Positions 23,101-34,113 of a stretch of 39,634 nt of DNA are shown here, one piece after another; within the stretch, counting starts at the first letter, position 1; each line of letters opens with the position of its first letter. The notes below the pieces were generated by a model. That model saw only the letters and a list, made by a program, of their open reading frames with translations. It was not told where the DNA came from and made no database searches. Where the stretch lies: positions 1 to 39,634 of the forward strand of contig JADRCO010000274.1 in assembly GCA_021464525.1 (NCBI GenBank). The letters are read 5' to 3'. This stretch comes from Rhizophagus sp. LPA8_4_AMF (taxonomy: Eukaryota > Glomeromycota > Glomeromycetes > Glomerales > Glomeraceae). Made by a program: the position numbers and the translations under genes.

Positions 23101-24822
23101 AATGCTTCAATGTAAAATAATTAAAATGATATTTCGAGAGGAACCTTATCAAAATTGTTTTCAAAGAGCAGCTGAATTGCTTACTTTGATTGATTCAGAA
23201 AATCCATTTCCAAAATTAATTTCTAATAATTCTTTGGATTTTGGGTTAGAGGAGTTCTGGAAAAAATTGCTTAATTATATGGAACATGTAAAAAGTTCAA
23301 CCAAAACCGAAGCTATTTTACCACTTCTCGGATCTTTATTGTCACAAGTATTTATCTTGCAAAAAAAGACCTTTATGTTGAAAATATTCTAATATTATTT
23401 TTTATTAACAGATTTGGCAAGATAATTCACTTCCTGGAAACTTTAAATCGGAAAGTCTTAATCAATGGTGCAAATATATAGATAAGAATACCAAACCAGA
23501 AGTTGTAAGTATATTAGAAGTATTATTATTAAATATCACAATTTGCGTATAATGTTTATTTATTACCAATTCCTATTAATAGGCCCTGACATTACGTGAA
23601 GCTACAACAAGATCTTTAAAGTTATTTAATAAATATTTATTCAAGGATCCTAATCTTTTTAAAAATGAAGATACTCAACAAATTATAACATTATATTTAG
23701 TTTTAGTTCGACTTGCACAGGTAATTAATTCGAGTAAATAATGATTTAAATGTTATAAATTATTTGATACCGATTTTTTGGTTTTTTAGGATGATGATAT
23801 AGATTTGCGTCATAGTGCAGCTTTGATGATTTCGGAAGCAAGCGGATTAGAGGCAAGTATTATTAAATAAACAACTAAATATACTAAATATGAATATACA
23901 ATAATCGATCATATTTTTATTCATTAATATAGGCACCAGTAGATTGTGATCGTGCACGTGAAATATGCTTTGAATATATGACAAAATCGTATTCAAAGTC
24001 TCTTTATTTATATGTATCATTACTTCAAACAATTACTGGTAGTGCAAAACCTGGTAATTTAAATAACAATTGCTTAAGTTCTTTTAATATCATTTATAAT
24101 ATACACATCTAAACGCATAATAATATTTTGCAGATGAAGTAATTCAAGCTGAAACAAATCCTATAAAAATTTTATTTGTCGTAGAGAATCCAAACATCTA
24201 TAAAGAAGATTTGATCGATATTCAATTAGCATATAAACATCTAAAATTTGCCTTTAATAAGGAAGGAAATGTTTTGGATTTTCCTGATGCTTTTAAACGG
24301 GATGTTCCAATGTTTGCTGTTGAACAATTACGGACAATTTGCGTATTATTAAGAGATAATGAAGTAAAGGCAAGTAAATTAAACCAATTTATTATGAATT
24401 TTATATTTGAACTAATTTAATTAAATGTTATTGTAATTTTTATTAGAACAAAAATAATGGAATTTTGGGATTTACTTCACGTCCTGCAATATTTATTATA
24501 GTTTACAGAGTAATTATTACAGTGTTAGTAATGATGGAGATAGCATCAAACAAACAAGAAATCATAAAAGGTATGTAAAAGATTTTATCACTTCTATATT
24601 ATTAAATCAAAATTTTAAAAATTAACCAAAAATATTTATCATCATTTAATTTAAGAAATAAAATCATTAATGAAAGAATTAGTTAGGATTCAATTACATC
24701 CATTATTGAATGATATTTTATTTGAAGGATTTAATTATCGTTTTGATGATAGTAAAATTATAATTAATAATGATGAAAAGTTTGAAAAAGAATTTGAAAG
24801 ATTATTTCTTCTATCGAGTTAA
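17108..24822 (+). CDS. THADA/Trm732 homologue (DUF2428), tRNA 2'-O-methylation partner
   Basis: 22 exons encode about 2048 aa: 17108-17303, 17368-18376, 18460-18733, 18798-19419, 19491-20372, 20447-20852, 20919-20976, 21062-21241, 21317-21630, 21704-21902, 21978-22130, 22202-22391, 22468-22629, 22701-23001, 23089-23347, 23412-23504, 23583-23720, 23790-23852, 23933-24053, 24134-24369, 24447-24570, 24656-24822. The protein is a string of HEAT-like helices. The DUF2428 core lies at about 1085-1380, with SCCWRAVKEAS, the RRSAGLPL motif and the family hallmark WAVRNCSVMLFS. Yeast Trm732 works with the methyltransferase Trm7 to modify position 32 of certain tRNA anticodon loops; the same role is inferred. 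The introns after exons 18 and 20 begin with GCAAGT and are GC-AG. Exon 4 could end at 19428 instead of 19419, and the exon 2 donor (GTTTCT) is weak. Length is near human THADA (about 1950 aa). Confidence 0.92.
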
Positions 24823-25301
24823 CGTATCTCTTTCTATTTAATGGGTTTTGGAGGTTTATGTACTGTTGGATGTTTATGTAGAAGTAATAATCTACTAATA
24901 CTTTTCCTTTAAGGATTGAATAATTACTAGTGTTTATAGTTGTCAAGGCAGGGTAAGGTTAAAATAGGCTGTAGCTATTTATATATTTTAATTTATTGTT
25001 GGAACACTAATATGGATGTATCTTTTTAAAAAAATTCATAATGCAAAAGATTTTACTATTTTTGAAAAAAAAAGTTCATTCATATTATAAAATAATAATT
25101 TGCACCAATGCTAATATTATTAAACGTACAGTATATATAATACAAACTTAAGAAAATCATTTTTTTTTTGCAATTACAGAAATTTTTATTTATTTATATA
25201 TAAATGAGTTTTTTTTGTTATTATTGTTACAAAAAATTTTGCACTTCTAAGATGCTAGCTACTTTAACTTTTAAAATATTAATATATTTCTATTGGATTA
25301 C
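24823..25301. other. Intergenic region between convergent THADA and vWA genes
   Basis: 480 bp of AT-rich 3' flanking sequence for two genes running towards each other. No further gene or clear structure is seen. Confidence 0.55.
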
Positions 25302-28300
25302 TTATATCTTCTCAATACGTTTACCATCTCTTTCTTCAATCCTTGCTAATCTCCTTGCATTAAGATATTCTTCATCAAATTGATGTTCAATATATTCTTT
25401 ATATGGAGGCAACACTCGAACCCAGTAATCAATTCCTGGAATAACTGATCTGTGTGCTTTCAACATTCGGTATACTTTTTGTCGATTCGGGAACCAATGT
25501 TCATTGTCAACAAATCTTGCGAGTTTTTCTATAAAAAATGATAATACATTTATTAATTTCATAAGATTAATTGATAAAAACAAAAAACTATCATTCTAAA
25601 TAAATAAATTACCAGGATCATCTGGGTTCGTTGGTTTATCTACAAACAAAGTAATGCCTTGCCATTTTCCTGAAATTACCATTTCGATTTTTTCTTTGGC
25701 TAAAGACATACCTGTTTTTTGCAATACTTTAAGTATTTGTCCATACACATTAGACCCTCTAAATTTTACATCCACTAACAAAAGGCCAGCTGCTTCCTCA
25801 ATTTTATCAACCTGCCAGAATTTAAGACCAAGAGCACTATTTTTTCCTTGCGTAAAAGTGCTTATTATATCATTGGTTTTCCTTTTCAAATTACTAGAAA
25901 CAAATTCATCAAATTGAGCAGAAAGCAGTTTATCTGCAGTGTCTTCTGAAAATGGTTCGTAATATTTAGGTGGATCAGCTTCAACGGCTTCCCGCCTAGC
26001 TGAATTTTGTCGATGTAAGAATGACTGTAAGAAAGTTGCTAGGATAACTTTAGAGCTATATTTATCAAAGAAAGCATCGGCAAGAGGTGTTTGTCCTTCT
26101 ATGAATATAAATTCTGAATTATCCAATGATACATTTGGATTCGCAAGTGTTGATTCTAAAATTTTGTTATATCGCAAAATAATCTCTATGAATATATAGA
26201 CAGACTTTTTAATTTTGGCGATTATAGTTAACGCATAATCTGGAATTTGATACGTATTAGAATCATAAAATATTTGTTTGACCGTCGGTAATTTAGGCAC
26301 TTTTTTCATATCTTCATCCGTTGGTTCTTCCTTATCAGCTTCAACTTTGATACCTGAATCAGAAAGAGCTTTTTCAAATGCAGCCGCGTAATGAATGTTT
26401 GCATTCTTATCTGATGCTAAAGCCTTAAAATATTCAGTATAACTTTTTTCGAATTCCTCAACGGGTTCATCTATATAAACCCTTTGATCAATACCTAAAA
26501 CCTTGGCGATATCGTTCATACTTTCTTCGATATCTTGCCATTTGTTTAACCTTCTACGAATGGTTTCTTCAATCAAAGATTTTAATATATCTCCTTGTAA
26601 CCATCTTTGTATATCTTGTGCACTAACATCTCCGCATCTCAAAGCACAAAATAAATGACCAAGAAATACTAAATTATTCGGAACATGTTCAATTGTACGA
26701 TTTGCTGGATATTCTATGTAATTTTTAAAGAGTTTCTTATTATCCTCACGAAGAGTGCTGGATTGTTTGTAAATCGCGTCGCACGTTTCCAAAATCCATT
26801 TTGCCTGACGTCTCTTAAACTCCGATGATGTATCTCCAAGTGCTCTAGACAATACCAAAAAAGGAACAGTGGAGATTTGACTATAAGTATAACCGAATAT
26901 ATCAAGAGTAACCAAATATCCCATTATAGGCTATTATAATTATAATTATTATTGTTGTTATTTGAAAAAAAGAGAGTTAATTTAATTATTTGAAAATAAA
27001 ATTTTATTATTATTAATAATATAATTATTACCTTAATTTTTTCACGAGCTATTGACCAATGTTTTTCATTAATGTATAATGGAAGAATTCCTATTATAAA
27101 AATAAATAATCAATTTATTGGGTATTTGTTATTATTAATCAAGTAAAAATAGACAAATGCAAACCTGTTATGTTTTCACGAGCTAGCCCTTGAAGAATAC
27201 TAGCAGAAATAGATTCTTTTTGGAATCCACCATGAACTGATTCAACATTGAATTTATCATTCAAGGCGAAAGTGACCGAATTTAAGAAAGCTCCCGAACT
27301 CATTAATGTTTGGTTTATTTTTTTGATTGAGATTTGAGATGGATCCGCTATAGCAGCTTCAGAACGCCCAACGTCAAGAGTTAAGCACATACACTCGCCC
27401 TCTCTCATGACTTCAATGTAATTATCTATTTTTATGAAAAAAAAAAACCCTTAGGTAACAAATTAAATAGTAAAACCACTTGCTTATTTACATTACCTGT
27501 CGAGATCGTGCATGTATAGGTTTGCAAATTATCCTCTGATTCTTGATTCTCCAATTCAACAAAGTCTATTTTACTAACAATTTCTTCAATTTTCTTTTCA
27601 ACCTCTTCCATTTTTTCAACGTTTTTAATGGCACGATCATCAAGTTTTTTCTTTAATCGTTGTTTTGTTATGTTTTTATACGCCAAATTATTAAAGTCGG
27701 CAATCTTTTGATTTGTCAAAGTTCCTTTCAATGCCCTATATTTTACATATATTAATTTTAGTCTCAATATAATATTTTTTTTTAAAAAAAAAAAGAAAAA
27801 AAAGGAACACTGAAAGACTTACTCTGACAATATATCTTTAAATTGAAGAATGGTACCTTTTGTATCCATACAATGTTGAATAAGTTCTTTTCGAGTAAAT
27901 GATTTGGATTTGAAAGCACTTTGTAAAATCTCATTTAATTTTTCATCATAATCATTTGCTTCCTGTGAAATTTCATTAAAACGTTGGCGTTGACCCTCTT
28001 CATTCTTACTATTAATTATTTCATTTGTGAGACGCGTAATTTCAAATTGGATATATGGAACCATTAACAATGTAGCCAAAGGATCATCAGGATGAACTTG
28101 AATTGGGTCAGTTTCAATATCAAAATTTTCTCCACTTTCTTTATCTTTGAAAATTGAAAATTTTCGACCTTTAATATTGGCGTTCTCACCAGTGAGAACC
28201 AACTTTCCACGACCATGATCGTCAAATCCAATAGGTAAGAATTCATCATCACTTGATTTTACATATAAAGTGCGATCACCTAATTCCAATAATTCTAACG

Positions 28301-29232
28301 TGGTGTTCATTGTTGATTGAATATCTCCTGAAGATTGTACGTACTGAAAGTTTCCTTGTTTTGTACCAAGTTTTGTCAACCATGAAAGAAGTTCTATTAC
28401 ACAAATATAACAATGACAAATGAATTAATTAAATTAAATAAATAAAATAAATAAATGAATGAATAAAAAAAAGTTATGATAATAATTATTTACTAGCATC
28501 ATGATCTCCGGTAAATCCAATTGAGTGAATTTCTGTAGAGAATCCGGTTTGAGTCAACGCGGTTTCAAGTCGTGATTTGACAAGGTCACTATAGCCACCT
28601 TGCCCATCAGTAAAGAAGATTATCGCTAAATCTGAATCAATACCCTTTACTTCATTAATAATACTTTCAAATACGGGATTAAAATCAGTTCCTAAATTAA
28701 AAGAAATAAATAAAAAAAAAAAAATATATTTATTAATAAATAAAATATATAAACTAATATTATTATAAAGAGATATAATAATTACCTCCATAAGAGTATA
28801 TACCACCAAAATAGTTTGTGATAGCACCATTACTCCATAATAGATTTGGATCATCGGCAAATCTTTTAACTTCACAAGTTGATTGAAAGAAAAAGCATGT
28901 AATATCCTTTTCAGCGAGTACATGACTTTCGAATAAACCTTCCATTAACTTGAGGATAGATGCCTTGGCCTGAGTCAATCCGGAACCAGCCATAGATCCT
29001 AAATATAAAAAATTCATGACAATGAAATAATCGGGCAAAATAACGAGTGAAATGAGAAAATTATCGAGAAGTAAAAAATCTTACCTGAAATATCAAGGAT
29101 GATATATAATTTGAGTTCACGTCTCTTCCCTTCAAACCATTTAGTAATCACATCATCAGGTATTTTAAGAGACACGATACTTTTATTATCAGAAAAATTA
29201 TAAAATTTAACTTCTGATTGTTGAGTATCCAT
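25302..29232 (-). CDS. Large vWA-domain protein with intact MIDAS site
   Basis: Nine minus-strand exons (29085-29232, 28786-28998, 28494-28691, 27823-28393, 27497-27735, 27165-27425, 27032-27090, 25613-26930, 25302-25528) encode 1077 aa in phase. The start at 29232 is the first ATG. Residues about 38-230 form a von Willebrand factor A domain. Its MIDAS metal site is complete: D47-x-S49-x-S51, T122 in GGTDF and D149 in FFTDG. A charged coiled-coil-like stretch follows near 380-455 (VEKMEEVEKKIEEI), then a long, mostly helical region of no family I recognise and a basic C-terminus ending in charged residues. There is no signal peptide or membrane segment, so it is probably cytosolic. vWA/MIDAS domains bind protein partners through a divalent metal. 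The specific role is unknown. A TATA-like box lies 61-69 bases upstream. Confidence 0.85.
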
Positions 29233-29292
29233 GATTTTAAAATTAATTTTTCTTTTTTTTTTTTTGAAAGTATGGAAGTTCAAGGAAAGTGA

Positions 29293-29301
29293 CTTTATAT
29301 A
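29293..29301 (-). promoter_or_regulatory. TATA-like box of the vWA gene
   Basis: On the minus strand this reads TATATAAAG. It sits about 60 bases before the ATG at 29232, a suitable distance for a core promoter with a short leader. Position and sequence are the only evidence. Confidence 0.5.
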
Positions 29302-30207
29302 ATAATGGCGTTATCTAAGAACGTGAGAAAGTAAATAATTTAACTGCGGAAAAATTTTCAACTAATCATAACAGATAACAGATAACAATTTCGGAGTTGC
29401 CTCCTAATTATGCGCAGTACAAACAGTAAAAATTACGAGTTTTGATTTAATAAACAAAAAACCAAATATAGAAAATGTTGCTGCGTTTGTAGTTTTGTAG
29501 TCAAACTTTATCGGAAATCTTTTTGTATTAACTTTATATAGGATTCAATCACTTTATATAGAAATATCGGCACAAATTAAATTAAAATAAACAATGAATA
29601 ATGCGTGTAGATATTGTAAAGCATTACGTAATTATAAATTTTTTGACTGCGTCATAACAAACTAACCAAAAAAATTTCAAAAGGAGTGTGAGACTTAAAA
29701 AACGTAAAAATAAATACTGCATTATGCATCATGCATGATCATGCAATTGCAATGATCAAAAGATGAGCCGGTAATTATTATTATATTCGAATTTTCGGAA
29801 AACGGTCCAATTTAGGATTTTATACATTTTGCTTTTTTTATGAACACAATGTAAATCTCTCTTTTAATTCAGGAATGAATTACGCGCTAAAGATGATCGT
29901 TTCCTTTAAACGATAAAAATTGAATAAATTATTTTTATAATAATAAATTTTAAAATATGACATGATTATTATTTTAAATCATAAATTATGAAACATGGAC
30001 AATTCCGGGTAAATGATACTTAAAACGCGATATTTACGCGTGATAATTAGAAAGTTCAAAAAGGAGATAAGAAATAACAAAAAAATTTCAAAATATACCA
30101 ATCGGTTTTTATTTTCTTTTTACTAAGAAATTTATATGGAAATTAAAGAAAAATTAAAGAAATTGGTAAATAGTTTAGATCTGCTTCTAATAATAGTTAT
30201 TTCTAAA
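29302..30207. other. Intergenic region between the divergent vWA and GPI-protein genes
   Basis: It holds the upstream regions of two genes pointing away from each other. It contains one GCGCAGTA word (29412-29419) and several reverse-oriented CTGCG words (29344, 29481 and 29647 areas), recalling the cluster upstream of the DUF4291 gene. No coding sequence is seen. Confidence 0.5.
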
Positions 30208-30216
30208 TATAAAAAG
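30208..30216 (+). promoter_or_regulatory. TATA box of the small secreted-protein gene
   Basis: TATAAAAAG lies 83-91 bases before the ATG at 30299, but only 8-16 bases before an in-frame ATG at 30224. Transcription would normally start downstream of 30224. This favours 30299 as the true start codon. Confidence 0.55.
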
Positions 30217-30298
30217 AGCAGTAATGAACAAACTTAACAACTTGTTTAAAAGAAAAAATAAAACAAAAATTCTTAAAAAAAAATCAAATCAATTAAAC

Positions 30299-30904
30299 AT
30301 GAAATCTGTGTCAACATTTCTATTCTCATTAATAATCCTGCTAGTTGTTACTACGGCAAAATCTTCAGAAGGAGGACTTTTCAAAAGGATAGTTTTTCCG
30401 ACTATAATCCTACCTACAACTACATCTACAACTACACCTATAACTCCACCTACAACTACACCTATAACTCCACCTACAACTACACCTTCGCCAATGTATA
30501 GTTGCTATTATCTATAAATTATTAATTGTCCGAAATAATTTTTTGTACTAATTTTACACATATTTATATTTAGTATACCACCTGCATCACCGACAACTAC
30601 ACCGGACACAATAGTTACCGTAACGGTTTTATCTACATCCTTTTTACCAGCAGTCACTCCTACTCCTACTCCTACTCCTCCTATTCCTCCTCAAGTAACC
30701 GACACGAATAACTTCTCTACGGATGTGCCTTCAACAACGGTTGAGGTGATTCAAACAGTTGCGGCTACAAATCCAACAGATTCATCAGGTTCAGATTCAG
30801 ATCCATATTACGGAAATGGTAATTCATTGATTGTGGAAGGAATTGGAATTAAAATGAGTATAGCTGCTGTATTTTTGAATGTGTTTTACGTACTTTTTGC
30901 ATAA
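30299..30904 (+). CDS. Small secreted Thr/Pro-rich protein, probably GPI-anchored
   Basis: Two exons, 30299-30495 and 30574-30904 (phase 2 GT-AG intron), encode 175 aa. The start at 30299 gives a classical signal peptide: MKSVS, then a hydrophobic stretch to about residue 20, cleaved near VTTA-KS. The in-frame ATG at 30224 would add a Lys-rich leader and is too close to the TATA box. The mature part is dominated by Thr, Pro and Ser, with TTTPITPP repeats encoded by a 24-bp tandem repeat. These are good O-mannosylation substrates. The C-terminus is a hydrophobic tail (SIAAVFLNVFYVLFA) after small residues, the layout of a GPI-anchoring signal. A cell-wall or cell-surface mannoprotein is inferred. 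No conserved domain is recognised. A single-pass membrane protein is the alternative. Confidence 0.75.
30411..30488 (+). repeat. In-frame 24-bp coding tandem repeat
   Basis: About two and a half copies of a 24-base unit (CTACAACTACACCTATAACT plus CCAC) encode repeated TTTPITPP. The unit is a multiple of three, so copy-number change would keep the frame and alter the length of the glycosylated stalk. Confidence 0.7.
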
Positions 30905-31205
30905 AAATTTTTTATTATTGTATTATTGTTATATCTAAATTTTTAATTATAAATATATATATATATATATATATATTTTCTATCTACCCTTATATAGTAT
31001 ATTTAATTTAATATTTAAATTAAAATTTTTATTAAATGTGATTTTTATTATGAAAGAGAGTTAAAAGTACAATATAAAAAAAATTATTCTTTCCTCAATT
31101 TGTCTTTTTTTTTTTTAAAAAAAAAAGACCTAATATAGAATATCATAAGATATTTATATACACATATAATTAATATTATTAATATTATAATTTTGATGAG
31201 AACTA
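30905..31205. other. Intergenic region between convergent genes, with (TA)n
   Basis: AT-rich 3' flanking DNA with an uninterrupted TA dinucleotide run (about 30951-30976) and an A/T hairpin-like tract near 31108-31128. Nothing coding is seen. Confidence 0.55.
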
Positions 31206-33752
31206 TTATAATTTATAATAATGTAAATTAACAATCCACATAATTATTATTAATAAAGTTATTCTAATTTTCAAATTATTCAATAATTTTTCACAAATAT
31301 TAATTATGGAATTAAGAGGATTATTATCATTTTCGTGATCATCAAATTTTTCATTATCATCATCATTATCTACTACTTGTACAACATTAGGATCGGGAGG
31401 ATTATCACTTCCTTTTATATTTGTAGTCGTCATTATTGTTGATCGACAAATCCAATTAGTTAACTCACTCGTGGACTTGGCCAAGTAATAACAAATGTAA
31501 ATAAAAATGAAAGAGGCCACAAATAAGTTGATCCACCACCAAAATCCCCATTGTCCATCACCAACTAATACAAGTAACCCTTTGGTATCGGCTGCAAGCC
31601 ACATGTGAAATTGACCAATAAAAGTTTCTAAAGAACATTTTCCAATAAAAGTAAATAATCCACTCGTAGTATTTCTTAAATATTGTGTACTATTTCTTAA
31701 TATGATAAAAGAAATAATAGGCAAAAATGAAATATAAGGATGATATTCATTATATTCAAACTTATTTTTTCTGGTTATTTCAAAATGAAAGAACCAAATC
31801 ATCACAATAGCGGCAATAATTATAGAATAACGTCTAATTGTTGTCCAATATTTCTTTTCAGTTATTTTATATTCTTGAAATTTAATCAGTATCAGACCAA
31901 CTAACATTCCAATATATACAATAAATATATCTAATTGTACACGAAATCTCCATTCTTTTACATTCCAATTAATATTTGCAATGATTTGTAGAAATGAAAA
32001 TAAGTTCTCTAATATTCCTGGTTTAAGTATAATCCAATACACAATTGTACATGAAAGTGCCATCTTACTTAACAAGAATATCATCGAATTGTTGCGTGAT
32101 GATCTAATATACATCGTTATATAAATAACAAAGAACCAAAATGTTGTCAATGGGGTGAAATAATAAGAGAGGTAATCTATATCCATAACGTAAGTTAATA
32201 CCATGGTCAATAAGTTCAATCTAACTACTACGTTAACAATACGATTAAGTCCAAAATCGGCTTTTTTATAAAAAAATATGAAATGTCCATATCCTGTCAT
32301 GAATAAATAAGATGCCACTAAAATTCTAATTGAATTGTAAATTCCAGATACGTTTGATGCTCCTATATAATGATATACAAGTACTGACATTTGCATCCAT
32401 CCTTTCCATTCGTCTGTTTGATCACGATTAAGGAATGGTTGATCTTTATCTTTAGTTTTTAATGAAAATATTCCACCGACTAAGTAAAGAATGGTGAGTA
32501 AAGTGAAGTGATAGACATCATACTGTTTATGAGATTTAGAGAAGAGAGAAGTACGATCTGACCAATACATATATATAACTGCTAACCCAAATGTAAGTAA
32601 TGAGAATAATATAGATTCCGATGGAATTATTCTTTCCAATAATCTATTAGATCGATATTCAAATATTTTATAATAAACACCGATTGGTATCAATACAAGA
32701 AAGATTACAAAAATGCTAAATTGCGCCCATTTCATTTGTGGATATCTATTACAGCAAGTATTAGACATTGGAGTTTTTTTAGGTAATAGATCATTACATC
32801 TATAATTAAGTAGGATATCTGCTTGAATATTTATAATCTCATCCGAATAATGCAATCCGTCTTCCGTTTCTTCTCTTGCTTCTTCAATAATTTTATTAAA
32901 TACGAATGGAACATCTAATAAATCTTTTTCTTTTTGCTTAACTTTTAAATATTCATTCATTTTATAAATATCTTTATCTGACATCGTAATTGCTCTTGTT
33001 GGACTTAATTTTTCATGAACTAAATGTTCTACCGGTGCCAAAAATATTGCATCAGCAATAGAAAAGTAAGCTTTTGGTGATGATGTGATGATGTCAAATA
33101 TTTTATCAATATTTTTTTTCCATCCGTTAATTCCACCATTTCCTTGATGTCTTAAATACCATAATCCACTACCCATTACTAAAATACTTGGTCTTTTACC
33201 AAATAATCCTCTACTTCTTTCATAACTCTTTCCTAATAAAATATCTGTCGTATTACTATTTAAATAAGGATCCCATCGGAAATCAAATATTATCTCGTTG
33301 AACGTAAAATGTAAATCGGAATGTTTGAGTTGTGAGGTTGTATTTATTGTAGGTTCGATTTTTTTTACTAATGAATAAAACAATGCACGAATCGTTGAAT
33401 CTCCTATGAAAAGAATTCGTCGATTTTTTAAACATGATGTTGCACTTTGCGTATCATATTTTTTCATCATGCATGATGATGGTTGCCAATTTCTATGTTC
33501 GGTTGAATCTAAAAATGATCCATCGTTGAGCAAACTATTGCACTTAAATGGATCATTATCTAAAATAGAAGCAAAAGTATAAACGTTGGCCTTTTAATTT
33601 AAATATTGTAATTCTTAATATCAATACTTATATCAATACTTACGATAGGTTGAACCGAGAGCATATATGAAAATTATGGCTACTAGAGCCCATAATGTAT
33701 AATGAATGATATTTGGTCTATTAATTGAATATTTCAGGGACCCTTTCGACAT
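31206..33752 (-). CDS. CAS1/CASD1-type O-acetyltransferase
   Basis: Two exons (33644-33752 and 31206-33559) encode 820 aa. An N-terminal signal anchor (residues about 19-31) leads to a luminal catalytic domain. The GDS motif of SGNH-type esterases/transferases is at 89-91 (FIGDSTIR), a conserved GSGLWYLR block follows, and D270/H273 sit in EDGLHYS. These fit the Ser-Asp-His triad of human CASD1, where D270 and H273 are also the reported numbers. After about residue 313 comes a large multi-pass membrane region (about 12 segments, to about 740), the Cas1_AcylT part. A hydrophilic acidic stretch and a final hydrophobic segment end the protein. Relatives O-acetylate glucuronoxylomannan in Cryptococcus and sialic acids in animals in the Golgi. 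Here acetylation of a cell-wall or secreted glycan is inferred. The length is close to CASD1. Confidence 0.92.
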
Positions 33753-34113
33753 GTTAATTCTCAAACTAGGGAATTATAAAAGGGTAAAGAATGTTAAAGT
33801 AAAGAAAGGGAGGAAGTTTGTAAAAACGAAAATGTTGGGATGTTGATGAGAAAAGAGTAAAAGAAAGTTATGAAATTAGAAATTTCCAAAATCACAGTAA
33901 TATGCCATATTGTAGATCATTGTAAAAAAGCATCATACAAATAATACAAATAGTAAAATAAAACGGTTAATTTGTATACCTCAAATTTATGCTTGTGCTA
34001 CATAAATGCAAACTGTGTATCATTTCTATTGTCTACATTACAAAAACGGGATTTATAAGTTAATATTTTTTCATTTCTTTCAACTCGTCATTTTTTTTGT
34101 TTTTATTTCCAAG
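33753..34113. promoter_or_regulatory. Short divergent promoter region, CAS1 / nicastrin
   Basis: Only 361 bp lie between the two start codons, which point away from each other. Both promoters and both leaders must fit here, so a shared bidirectional promoter is likely. A long T-rich tract lies just before the nicastrin ATG. No named site could be assigned. Confidence 0.55.

Noticed and set aside
29233-29283. Upstream extension of the vWA protein
   Set aside because: It starts from a non-ATG codon and encodes a Lys-rich run from a poly-A tract; the ATG at 29232 is the natural start.
30224-30298. Upstream in-frame ATG of the small secreted protein
   Set aside because: It lies only 8 bases after the TATA box and would put a Lys-rich leader before the signal peptide.
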